From NCBI GenBank assembly GCA_044220635.1, contig JBGAQP010000031.1, positions 1 to 36,427 on the forward strand: a stretch of 36,427 nt of DNA, read 5' to 3'. This document shows positions 15,663 to 23,237 of this stretch, in pieces. The notes under the pieces are model-generated. The model was not told where the DNA came from and did no database searches. It saw only the letters and a list, made by a program, of their open reading frames with translations. The translations under genes and the position numbers were made by a program. Every line of letters begins with the position of its first letter. Position 1 is the stretch's first letter. Source of the DNA: JBGAQP01 sp044220635. Its GTDB lineage: Bacteria; Pseudomonadota; Gammaproteobacteria; Burkholderiales; Usitatibacteraceae.

Positions 15663-16481
15663 CTAGTGCGCCACGCCCAGGTAGGCGTCGATCACCGCCT
15701 GGTTGGCGCGCACCTCGTCGGGCGTGCCGTCGGCAATGAGCCGGCCGTAGTCGAGGACCACGACGCGGTCGGAGAGGTCCATCACCACCCCCATGTCGTG
15801 CTCGATCAGCACGATCGTGGTGCCGAACTCGTCGTTCACGTCGAGGATGAAGCGGCACATGTCCTGCTTCTCCTCGACGTTCATGCCGGCCATGGGCTCG
15901 TCGAGCAGCAGCACCTTCGGCTCGGCGGCGAGCGCCCGCCCGAGGTCCACGCGCTTCTGCAGGCCGTACGGGAGCCGCCCGACGGGCGTTCGCCGCACGT
16001 GCTGGATCTCGAGGAAGTCGATGATCTCCTCGACGCGCTTGCGGTGCTCGATCTCCTCCCGGCGGGCGGGCCCCAGCCAGACCTGCTGGAAGAAGAGGTT
16101 CGCCTTCATCATCAGGTTGCGGCCCGCGAGGATGTTGTCGAGCACGCTCATGCCCTTGAAGAGCGCGAGGCCCTGGAAGGTGCGCGCGATCCCCAGCCGC
16201 GCCGCGTGGTGCGGCTCCATGGCGGCGCGGCTCTCGCCGCGAAAGGTGATCGTCCCCTTCTGGGGCTTGTAGACGCCGTTGATCACATTGAGCATCGAGC
16301 TCTTGCCGGCGCCGTTGGGCCCGATGATCGCGCGCACCTCGTGCTCGCGCACGTCGAAGCTCACCTCGCTCAGTGCACGCACCCCGCCGAAGGCGAGCGA
16401 GACGCCGTCGACCTTCAGGATCACCTCGCCGATCCGGCGGCCCTCGCCGGCCGCCGCGACGGGGGCTGGCTGCGCGCTCAT
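15663..16481 (-). CDS. livG: Liv-type ABC transporter ATP-binding protein LivG
   Basis: 272 aa. It has Walker A GPNGAGKS (54-61), the LivG-type Q-loop ARTFQGLALFKGMSVLDN, a C-loop reading LPYGLQKRVDLGRAL (YGLQK in place of the textbook SGGQ, as in several LivG homologs), Walker B VLLLDEPMAGMN and the H-loop in VLIEHDMGVVM. The ATG at 16481 overlaps the stop of the upstream acyl-CoA synthetase gene by four bases (ATGA), giving translational coupling. The first 20 residues are Ala/Pro-rich and precede the ATPase fold. Confidence 0.9.
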   Translation of the reverse strand: MSAQPAPVAAAGEGRRIGEVILKVDGVSLAFGGVRALSEVSFDVREHEVRAIIGPNGAGKSSMLNVINGVYKPQKGTITFRGESRAAMEPHHAARLGIARTFQGLALFKGMSVLDNILAGRNLMMKANLFFQQVWLGPARREEIEHRKRVEEIIDFLEIQHVRRTPVGRLPYGLQKRVDLGRALAAEPKVLLLDEPMAGMNVEEKQDMCRFILDVNDEFGTTIVLIEHDMGVVMDLSDRVVVLDYGRLIADGTPDEVRANQAVIDAYLGVAH

Positions 16482-18436
16482 GCCGCCTTCCTCGCCGCCC
16501 CGGGGGCGAAGGTCTTCGCCGCCTGGATGCGCAGCTCCGCGCGCAGCGTTCCCGTGCGGCCGTCCTCGAAACGCACCTGCGCCTCGACCCAGCAATGGTC
16601 CATGCCGCCGTAGAGCGCGTGGATCACCGGCTCGTACTTCTCGGCGATGAAACGCCGGCGCACCTTGCGCGTGCGCGTGAGCTCGCCGTCGTCGGCGTCG
16701 AGCTCCTTGTGCAGCACCACGAAGCGGTGGATCTGGCTGCCGCAGAGCTTCGGGTCGGCCGCGAGGTCCGCGTTGACCTTCTCGACGCACTCGCGGATCG
16801 CGTCGTAGACCTGGGGCTTGGCGGCGAGGTCCTGGTAGCCCGAATAGGCGATGCCGCGGCGCTCCGCCCAGTCGCCCATCGCCTGCATGTCGATGTTGAT
16901 GATCGCGGTCACCTCGTCGCGCCCGTCGCCGAAGGCGACCGCCTCCTTGATGTGGGCGAAGAACTTGAGCTTGTTCTCGAGGTACTTGGGCGCGAAGAGC
17001 GTCCCGTCGAGGAGCTTGCCCACGTCCTTCGCGCGGTCGATGATCTTCAGGTGCCCGTCGGCGTCGAAATAGCCCGCGTCGCCCGTGTGGTACCAGCCCC
17101 CGGAGTCCTTCGCCTCGCGGGTGGCCTCGGCGTTGCGGTGGTACTCGACGAAGAGCCCGGGGCTCCTCAGCACGATCTCGCCGTTGTCGAGGAGCCGGAT
17201 CTCCACGCCCTTCAGGGGCGGGCCCACGGTGTCGGGCTTCACCTGGCCGTTGGGCTGCACGCAGACCATGACGCAGGTCTCCGTCTGCCCGTAGATCTGC
17301 TTGAGGTTGATGCCGAGCGAGCGGTAGAAGACGAAGAGGTCGGGCCCGATCGCCTCGCCCGCGGTGTAGGCCACGCGGATGCGCGACATGCCGAGCGAGT
17401 TGCGAAGCGGACCGTAGACGAGGAGCCCGCCCAGCGCATAGTGCAGCCGATCCCCCGCGGAAACGCGCTGGCCGTCGAGGATCCGGGCGCCGACGCGGCG
17501 CGCGACCTCCATGAAGTGGCGGTAGAGCCAGCGCTTGAGGCGCCCCGCGTCCTCCATGCGGATCGTCACCTGCGTGAGCAGCGCCTCGAGCACGCGCGGT
17601 GGCGCGAAATAGTAGGTGGGCCCGATCTCGCGCATGTCGGTGATGACGGTCTCGGCCGACTCCGGGCAGTTGATCCGGAATCCCGTCACGAGCCACTGGG
17701 CGTAGGAGAAGAGGTTCTGGCCGATCCACGCCATGGGCAGGTAGGCGAGGACCTCCTCGTCGTCGCGCAGGCCCTCCAGCTCGGCGTAGGCCCGGCTCGT
17801 GTGGACGAGGTTGTCGTAGGAGAGCACCACGCCCTTGGGCATGCCGGTCGTCCCCGAGGTGTAGAGCATGATCGCCGTGTCGGCGCCCCGGCCCTGCCCC
17901 ACCGCCTCGTCGAGGAAGCCCGGGTGGTCCTTCGCCCAGGACTGGCCGGCGGCGAGCAGCGACTCGTAGGAGGCGAGCTCGTCGCGCCGGTAGTGGCGGA
18001 AGCCGCGCGGGTCGTCGTAGAAGATGTGCCGGAGCTTCGGGCACTGCGGCAGGATCTCGAAGAGCTTGTCGGCCTGCTCCTGGTCCTCGACGATCGCGAT
18101 CTCGATCTCGGCGTTCTGGAAGACGTAGACCATCTCCGGCGCCGGGGCGTCCTGGTAGAACGGCACGGGAATGCCGCCCAGCGACTGCGTGGCGAGCTGG
18201 GCCCAGTAGAGCCGGGGCCGGTTGTCGCCGATCACCGCGAGGTGCATGCCTCGGCCCAGGCCGTGCGCGGCGAGCCCCGCGGCGAGCAGCCGCACCTCGT
18301 CGGCGACCTCCTGCCAGCTCCAGCACTGCCAGATGCCCAGGTCCTTCTCGCGGATCGCGGGCGCCCCGCCCCGGCTGCGGGCGTGGTGAAGCAGCAGCTT
18401 CGGGAACGTGTCGTTCGTCCCGTTCTCGCCAGCCAT
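16478..18436 (-). CDS. AMP-dependent acyl-CoA synthetase (long-chain fatty acid-CoA ligase type)
   Basis: 652 aa, full-length ANL-family ligase of the FadD15/FAA type. It contains the phosphate loop LYTSGTTGMPKG (191-202), the GQTET motif in KQIYGQTETCVM, WYHTGDAGYFDADGHLKIIDR and a C-terminal Lys in LTRTRKVRR. These enzymes make an acyl-AMP and then an acyl-CoA. The insert and length fit long-chain or unusual acids, but no specificity can be read. It is the promoter-proximal gene of the seven-gene Liv operon, coupled by an ATGA overlap to livG. This suggests that the imported acid is activated directly on entry. Start: ATG at 18436 with GGAGGAG upstream; an in-frame ATG at 18493 lacks support. 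Confidence 0.88.
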   Translation of the reverse strand: MAGENGTNDTFPKLLLHHARSRGGAPAIREKDLGIWQCWSWQEVADEVRLLAAGLAAHGLGRGMHLAVIGDNRPRLYWAQLATQSLGGIPVPFYQDAPAPEMVYVFQNAEIEIAIVEDQEQADKLFEILPQCPKLRHIFYDDPRGFRHYRRDELASYESLLAAGQSWAKDHPGFLDEAVGQGRGADTAIMLYTSGTTGMPKGVVLSYDNLVHTSRAYAELEGLRDDEEVLAYLPMAWIGQNLFSYAQWLVTGFRINCPESAETVITDMREIGPTYYFAPPRVLEALLTQVTIRMEDAGRLKRWLYRHFMEVARRVGARILDGQRVSAGDRLHYALGGLLVYGPLRNSLGMSRIRVAYTAGEAIGPDLFVFYRSLGINLKQIYGQTETCVMVCVQPNGQVKPDTVGPPLKGVEIRLLDNGEIVLRSPGLFVEYHRNAEATREAKDSGGWYHTGDAGYFDADGHLKIIDRAKDVGKLLDGTLFAPKYLENKLKFFAHIKEAVAFGDGRDEVTAIINIDMQAMGDWAERRGIAYSGYQDLAAKPQVYDAIRECVEKVNADLAADPKLCGSQIHRFVVLHKELDADDGELTRTRKVRRRFIAEKYEPVIHALYGGMDHCWVEAQVRFEDGRTGTLRAELRIQAAKTFAPGAARKAA

Positions 18437-18622
18437 CGGTTCTCGACTCCTCCAGGGGTCCCGGCCGCGGTCGCCGCCACGGTCCGATCCCATCCTACCA
18501 AGATCCTGCGCTTGCTGCGGGCTGCGGCCGGAAGTGGCGCTCGGGATGGGCCCAGTCTAGCCCCGGGCCTCCCTCCGGGGTGTCTTTTCGTTGACAATTC
18601 GCCCTGACTCGACGAGGTCGCC

Positions 18623-19297
18623 TTGGAAACGCTCCAGGAACTGCTCGCAGCCTCCCTCTGGACGCGCTCGCTCACGCGCGCGCAGCTTGCGCGCGTGCTC
18701 GCCGAGAGCAGCGTGCGCGACGTCCCGGCGGGCGGCTACCTCTGCCGCAAGGGCGAGAGCGTCGAGCATTGGTTCGGGATCGTCGACGGCCTCGTCAAGA
18801 TGACGAGCGTCTCGCCCGGCGGCAAGACGACGACCTTCACCGGGGTCACGAGCGGGGGCTGGTTCGGGGAAGGCTCGCTCCTCAAGGACCGGGTCCGGAA
18901 GTACGACATCGCGGCGCTGCGCGCGAGCCGCGTGGCGCTCATGCCGCGATCGACCTTCGAATGGCTGCTCGACGCCGACATCGGCTTCAACCGCTTCCTG
19001 CTGATGCAGTTGAACGAGCGCCTCGCGCAGTTCATCGCGATGGTCGAGAACGAGCGCCTGCTCGACCCCGACGCGCGCGTGGCGCGCTCGATCGCCGCGC
19101 TCTTCAATCCCGTGCTCTACCCGGCGCTCGGCCCCGAGGTGCAGATCTCGCAGGAGGAGATCGGCTACCTCTCCGGGGTGTCGCGCCAGCGCGTGAACCA
19201 GGCTCTGCGGGTGCTGGAGAAGGCGGGGCTGCTCGCCGCCCAGTACGGGCGCATCCGCGTCACCGACCTCGAGGGGCTGCGCGGCTTCGGCGCCTAG
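18623..19297 (+). CDS. Crp/Fnr family transcriptional regulator
   Basis: 224 aa. A cyclic-nucleotide-binding-like beta-roll (about 14-120; GGWFGEGSLLKD) is followed by a long dimer helix and a winged helix-turn-helix (about 175-204; ISQEEIGYLSGVSRQRVNQALRVLEKAGLL). There is no N-terminal Cys cluster for an Fe-S centre and only one Cys (C41), so it is not an FNR oxygen sensor. The recognition helix SRQRVNQAL lacks the Glu and Ser/Arg pattern that reads TTGAT in FNR. The TTG start at 18623 follows GAGG. It is transcribed divergently from the acyl-CoA synthetase/Liv operon across 186 bases, which makes that operon its first candidate target. The effector is unknown. Confidence 0.87.
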   Translation: METLQELLAASLWTRSLTRAQLARVLAESSVRDVPAGGYLCRKGESVEHWFGIVDGLVKMTSVSPGGKTTTFTGVTSGGWFGEGSLLKDRVRKYDIAALRASRVALMPRSTFEWLLDADIGFNRFLLMQLNERLAQFIAMVENERLLDPDARVARSIAALFNPVLYPALGPEVQISQEEIGYLSGVSRQRVNQALRVLEKAGLLAAQYGRIRVTDLEGLRGFGA

Positions 19298-19304
19298 CGG
19301 GGTC

Positions 19305-20225
19305 TCAGGCAGCGATCCGCGGCCGCAGCCAGCCGTCGTGCTCGCCGATCACGCCCGCGCGCAGGAGCTCGGCGAGCATCCATTCGGCGAGCGAGTGCGG
19401 CGCGAGGCCCAGGAAGCGCTCGGAGAGCTGGCGGTAGCAGGCCACGCGCCCGAGATAGGCGGGGACTTCCGCGACCGCCATGGCGCCCTTGTCGAGGAGC
19501 GCGTAGACGAACATCACCTTCACCACATGGCGCGCGTTCTTCACGGGATCGCGGGCGAAGGCCTCGAGGCGCGAGCGCGCCGTCTCGACGGCGGGCGCCA
19601 CGCCGGCGAACGGCTCGCCGTGGCCGGGGATCACGACCGCGGGAGCGAGGCGCTCGATCGCCGCGAGCGCCTCGAGCGCGGCCTCGATGTGGGGGTTGGC
19701 GCCCTCCTCCGGCCACACGAAGCCCATGCCGTTCTCCCAGAGGGCGTCGCCGGAGATCAGGATCCGGTGCGCGGGATCGTAGAACATGAGCGCGTCCATG
19801 TCGTGGCCGGGCGCGGCGTGCGCCTGCCATTCGAGGCCGCCGCCCGCGAAGGACTCCCCGGCGGCGATCGTGTCGTGGAACTCGAAGGGCACCGCCTGCT
19901 GGTCGAACTGCTCCATCCAGACGCTCTGCGGCGTCCAGGGCCGAACGTGCTTCACCTCGCCCTCGGGGATGGTCACGCGGCAGCCGTGCGCCGCCGCCAC
20001 GGCGGCGTTGCCGCCCATGTGGTCCGAATGGCAGTGCGTATTGACGAGGCGCGCGAGCGCTTCGCCCTCGAGCGTCCGGGCAACCCGGCGCAGGGTGTCC
20101 TCCGCGTGGGTGCAGTAGCCGGAATCGACGAGCAGGTTCGCGCCGGGCGCGCGCATCACGACCTGGTTGCAGTTGAGCCATCCGCGCACGATGACGCGGA
20201 CGGATGGCGGGAGGTTCGGGGCCAA
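19305..20225 (-). CDS. MBL-fold (metallo-beta-lactamase superfamily) hydrolase
   Basis: 306 aa, cytoplasmic. The zinc motif THCHSDHMGG gives H64, H66, D68 and H69. Further ligands lie in AAPGHDMDALMFYD, SGDALWENG and IPGHGEPF, so both metal sites look intact. The C-terminal quarter (after VKNARHVVKVMFVYALLDKG) is an alpha-helical extension seen in hydrolases acting on CoA or glutathione thioesters, but the substrate is not determined. The TTG start at 20225 is the only one near the beginning of the fold. It faces the CoA-transferase gene across 56 bases and converges with the Crp/Fnr gene 7 bases away. Confidence 0.82.
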   Translation of the reverse strand: MAPNLPPSVRVIVRGWLNCNQVVMRAPGANLLVDSGYCTHAEDTLRRVARTLEGEALARLVNTHCHSDHMGGNAAVAAAHGCRVTIPEGEVKHVRPWTPQSVWMEQFDQQAVPFEFHDTIAAGESFAGGGLEWQAHAAPGHDMDALMFYDPAHRILISGDALWENGMGFVWPEEGANPHIEAALEALAAIERLAPAVVIPGHGEPFAGVAPAVETARSRLEAFARDPVKNARHVVKVMFVYALLDKGAMAVAEVPAYLGRVACYRQLSERFLGLAPHSLAEWMLAELLRAGVIGEHDGWLRPRIAA

Positions 20226-20245
20226 GGGCGCGCGGGTTCGGCCGA

Positions 20246-20251
20246 TATAAT
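20246..20251 (+). promoter_or_regulatory. -10 element (TATAAT) for the acyl-CoA catabolic gene run
   Basis: A perfect TATAAT stands 30 bases before the TTG at 20282, in the short divergent gap after the MBL gene start. Transcription would begin near 20258. No clear -35 is visible. It supports the 20282 start over an in-frame start at 20204, which lies upstream of this element. Confidence 0.5.
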
Positions 20252-20281
20252 CGTCGCGGAACCCCGCATCTTATCCCGCCG

Positions 20282-21139
20282 TTGCGCTCCGACTGCCTCG
20301 AAGGCCTCCGCGTCGTCTCCACCGCGCTCAACCTGCCCGGTCCGGCGGCCTGCGCCCGCCTGCGCGAGCTGGGTGCGGCCGTCACCAAGGTCGAGCCCCC
20401 CGCGGGTGATCCTTTCGAGCGCTACTGCCCCGCCTGGTACGCGCGCCTCCACGAGGGCGTGACGATCCTGCGGCTCGACCTCAAGTCCGGGGCGGGACGC
20501 GCCGCGCTCGACGCCCGGCTCGCCGAGGCCGACCTGCTGCTGACCGCGCAGCGACCGGCCGCGCTCGCGCGCCTCGGCCTGGACCCGGCCTCGCTCGGCG
20601 CGCGCCATCCGCGACTGTGCGCGGTGGCGATCACCGGCCACGCGGCGCCCCACGAGGACCTCGCCGGCCACGACCTCACCTACATGGCCGCCGCAGGGCT
20701 GGTGACGCCGCCCGCGCTGCCGCCGACGCTCTTCGCGGACATGGCGGGTTCGGAACGCGCCGTGAGCCTCGCGCTCGCCCTCGTCATCCGGCGCGAGCGC
20801 ACGCGACGGGGATCGGCCGCCACGGCACCCCTGGAGGAAGCGGCCACGCTTCTCGCCGGCCCGCGCGACGAGGGGCTCACGAAGCCCGGCGCGCTGCTGG
20901 GAGGGGGAAACGCCGCGTATAATGTGTACGCGACGAAACGCGGCTGGGTCGCGGTCGCCGCGCTCGAACCGCATTTCGAGCGCTCGCTCGCCGCGGCCCT
21001 GGGGCTGACGGGGCTCGATGCGGCGACGCTCGCCGGGCGTTTCGCCGCGCAGAGCGCCGCGTACTGGGAGGCCTGGGCCCGGGAACGCGACCTGCCGATC
21101 GCCGCGCTCCGCCCCCTTCCCCCCGACGACATTCCCTGA
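20282..21139 (+). CDS. CaiB/BaiF (family III) CoA-transferase-like protein, short form
   Basis: 285 aa. The N-terminus LEGLRVVSTALNLPGPAAC and VTKVEPPAGDPF are family signatures. The catalytic Asp is expected at D131 in AGHDLTYMAAAG, the form found in alpha-methylacyl-CoA racemases and CoA-transferases. It is well below the usual 360-400 residues, yet it keeps a late motif YNVYATKRGWVAVAAL, so middle segments are reduced. The reaction could be CoA transfer between acids or racemisation at C2 of a branched acyl-CoA. The TTG at 20282 is chosen because it begins the conserved N-terminus just after a TATAAT. It is followed 7 bases later by the SDR gene and is probably the first gene of the acyl-CoA cluster. 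Confidence 0.78.
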   Translation: MRSDCLEGLRVVSTALNLPGPAACARLRELGAAVTKVEPPAGDPFERYCPAWYARLHEGVTILRLDLKSGAGRAALDARLAEADLLLTAQRPAALARLGLDPASLGARHPRLCAVAITGHAAPHEDLAGHDLTYMAAAGLVTPPALPPTLFADMAGSERAVSLALALVIRRERTRRGSAATAPLEEAATLLAGPRDEGLTKPGALLGGGNAAYNVYATKRGWVAVAALEPHFERSLAAALGLTGLDAATLAGRFAAQSAAYWEAWARERDLPIAALRPLPPDDIP

Positions 21140-21146
21140 GGACCCC

Positions 21147-21911
21147 ATGCAGATCGAAAGAAGCGTCTTCCTCATCGCCGGCGGCGGCTCCGGGCTCGGC
21201 GCCGCCACGGCCGTTCGCCTCGTCGAGGACGGCGCGCGCGTGGTCATCGCCGACCTGAACGAGGCCGGGCAATGGGTCGCGGAGAAGCTCGGCGCCCACG
21301 CGAAGTTCATCAAGGCGGACGTGACCGAGGAGGCCCCCGTGAAGGCCGCGGTCGATCTGTGCGTCTCGGCCTTCGGCGCGATCCACGGCGCCGTCAACTG
21401 CGCGGGCATCGCCCCCGGCGAGCGCGTGGTGGGCAAGGCCGGGCCCCACTCGCTCGCGAGCTTCGAGCGGGCGGTGAAGATCAACCTCGTGGGCACCTTC
21501 AACGTCATCCGGCTGGCCGCCGCGAGAATGAGCACCCAGGCGCCCTCGGCGGGCGGGGAGCGCGGAGTGATCGTGAACACCTCGTCCGTGGCCTCGTTCG
21601 AGGGCCAGATCGGGCAGGCGGCCTACGCGGCCTCCAAGGCGGGCGTCAACGGCATGACGCTGCCGATCGCCCGCGAGCTCGCGCGCTTCGGCATTCGCGT
21701 GGTCACGATCGCGCCCGGGATCTTCGACACGCCGATGCTCCAGGGCATGAGCGAGGAGATCCGCGCCTCCCTCGGCCAGCAGGTGCCCTTCCCGTCGCGC
21801 CTGGGCCGCCCCGACGAATACGCCGCGCTGGTCGCGCACATCGTCGAGAACGAGGTGCTCAACGGCGAAGTGATCCGCCTCGACGGCGCGATCCGCATGG
21901 CGCCGAAGTAG
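21147..21911 (+). CDS. short-chain dehydrogenase, 3-hydroxyacyl-CoA dehydrogenase type (HSD17B10-like)
   Basis: 254 aa, classical SDR. It has the NAD-binding loop GGGSGLG (12-18), IADLNEA with Asp for NAD preference, NCAGIAP, and catalytic S147, Y160 and K164 (YAASKAG). The insert after RLAAARM and the segment APGIFDTPMLQGM resemble type II 3-hydroxyacyl-CoA dehydrogenases, which oxidise 2-methyl-3-hydroxybutyryl-CoA and related substrates in branched-chain breakdown. The ATG at 21147 follows GAGGA. It sits 7 bases after the CoA-transferase gene and before the isovaleryl-CoA dehydrogenase gene, consistent with a step in the same catabolism. Confidence 0.85.
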   Translation: MQIERSVFLIAGGGSGLGAATAVRLVEDGARVVIADLNEAGQWVAEKLGAHAKFIKADVTEEAPVKAAVDLCVSAFGAIHGAVNCAGIAPGERVVGKAGPHSLASFERAVKINLVGTFNVIRLAAARMSTQAPSAGGERGVIVNTSSVASFEGQIGQAAYAASKAGVNGMTLPIARELARFGIRVVTIAPGIFDTPMLQGMSEEIRASLGQQVPFPSRLGRPDEYAALVAHIVENEVLNGEVIRLDGAIRMAPK

Positions 21912-22009
21912 CGGGCTGCCGCCCAAGCCCTTGACAGGATTGCCGATTTCCGGGCGCACCCACCCCGGTTCGGCGGCGCTCCCGGTGGATGCCCGGGGGT
22001 GTTTCGGGC

Positions 22010-22015
22010 GATAAT
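22010..22015 (+). promoter_or_regulatory. -10 element (GATAAT) before the isovaleryl-CoA dehydrogenase gene
   Basis: GATAAT lies 56 bases before the ATG at 22071, in a 159-base gap after the SDR gene. A TTGACA at 21931-21936 is too far upstream to be its -35. This may be an internal promoter for the liu-type genes; nothing else was recognised in the gap. Confidence 0.35.
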
Positions 22016-22070
22016 TGCGCTCTCGACCGTCGCCCCACGAAGGCCGCCGGCGGGGGATTGAGGAGCCGGC

Positions 22071-23237
22071 ATGCAGTTCGATACCCACCTGACCGAGGAA
22101 TTCGACGCGCTTCGCGATACCGTGAAGCGCCTGTGCGACGCCGAGCTCGCGCCCCGCGCGGCCGCGATCGACCGCGCGAACGAGTTCCCCGCGGACATGT
22201 GGAGGAAGCTGGGCGGGCTCGGACTGCTGGGCATGACGGTCCCCGAGGAATACGGAGGGACGGGCCTGGGCTACGTGGCGCACGTCGTCGCCATGGAGGA
22301 GATCTCCCGGGCCTCGGCCTCCGTCGGCCTTTCCTACGGCGCGCACTCGAACCTGTGCGTGAACAACCTGTTCCTGAACGCGAACGAAGCGCAGCGGCGC
22401 CGGTACCTGCCCAAGCTCTGCTCGGGCGAGTTCGTGGGCGCGCTCGCCATGAGCGAGCCGGGCGCGGGCAGCGACGTCGTGGGCTCCATGGCCTGCCGCG
22501 CCGAGAAGCGCGGCGATCGCTGGATCGCCAACGGCTCGAAGATGTGGATCACCAACGGGCCCGAGGCCGACGTGGCGATCGTCTACATGCGCACCGCCCC
22601 GAAGGACCAGGGCTCGCGGGCGATGACCGCGTTCCTCGTCGAGAAGGGCATGAAGGGCTTCACCACCGCCCAGAAGCTCGACAAGCTCGGCATGCGCGGC
22701 TCGAACACCTGCGAGCTCGTCTTCGCCGACTGCGAGATCCCCGAGGAGAACGTGCTCGGCCAGGTGAACGGCGGCTCGCGCGTGCTGATGAAGGGCCTGG
22801 ACACGGAGCGCTGCGTCCTCTCGGGCGGCCCCCTCGGGATCATGCAGGCGGCGATGGACCTCGTGCTCCCCTACCTGCACGAGCGCAGGCAGTTCGGCCA
22901 GGCGATCGGGACCTTCGAACTCATGCAGGGCAAGCTCGCCGACATGTACACGAAGCTGCAGGCCTCGCGCGCCTTCAGCTACCGGGTGGCCGCCGCCCTC
23001 GACGCGGGGCGCGGTCGCGCGGCGCGCAAGGATGCCGCCGCGTGCCTGCTCTTCGCCTCGGAGAACGCCGTGCAGGTCGCGCTCGAGGCGATCCAGTCGC
23101 TCGGGGGCAACGGCTACATCAACGAATTCCCCGCGGGGCGCCTGCTGCGCGACGCGAAGCTCTACGACATCGGCGCGGGCACGAACGAGATCCGGCGCAT
23201 GCTCATCGGCCGCGAGCTCTTCGAGGAGAGCGTCTAG
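22071..23237 (+). CDS. liuA: isovaleryl-CoA dehydrogenase
   Basis: 388 aa acyl-CoA dehydrogenase. It oxidises isovaleryl-CoA to 3-methylcrotonyl-CoA in leucine degradation, passing electrons from FAD to ETF. The segment GLSYGAHSNLCVNNL (86-100) is the IVD hallmark. The catalytic Glu appears to be E246 in LDTERCVLSGGPLG, the helix-G position used by IVD. The other dehydrogenases' position near the C-terminus reads DIGAGTNEIRR, without the YEGT Glu. The ribosome site AGGAG precedes the ATG. The methylcrotonyl-CoA carboxylase beta subunit and methylglutaconyl-CoA hydratase genes lie downstream on the same strand, separated by other acyl-CoA genes. Confidence 0.92.
   Translation: MQFDTHLTEEFDALRDTVKRLCDAELAPRAAAIDRANEFPADMWRKLGGLGLLGMTVPEEYGGTGLGYVAHVVAMEEISRASASVGLSYGAHSNLCVNNLFLNANEAQRRRYLPKLCSGEFVGALAMSEPGAGSDVVGSMACRAEKRGDRWIANGSKMWITNGPEADVAIVYMRTAPKDQGSRAMTAFLVEKGMKGFTTAQKLDKLGMRGSNTCELVFADCEIPEENVLGQVNGGSRVLMKGLDTERCVLSGGPLGIMQAAMDLVLPYLHERRQFGQAIGTFELMQGKLADMYTKLQASRAFSYRVAAALDAGRGRAARKDAAACLLFASENAVQVALEAIQSLGGNGYINEFPAGRLLRDAKLYDIGAGTNEIRRMLIGRELFEESV

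Noticed and set aside
18591..18596. TTGACA in the Crp/Fnr-Liv divergent region, considered as a -35 or an FNR half-site
   Set aside because: No -10 lies 16-18 bases downstream, and the opposite FNR half-site is missing at N4 spacing.
20204..20281. Upstream start for the CoA-transferase gene
   Set aside because: It lies before the TATAAT at 20246-20251 and within the start region of the divergent MBL gene; the extra residues do not resemble the family.
20918..20923. A perfect TATAAT inside the CoA-transferase gene
   Set aside because: It encodes the conserved AYNV segment of the protein and no gene start follows at a suitable distance.
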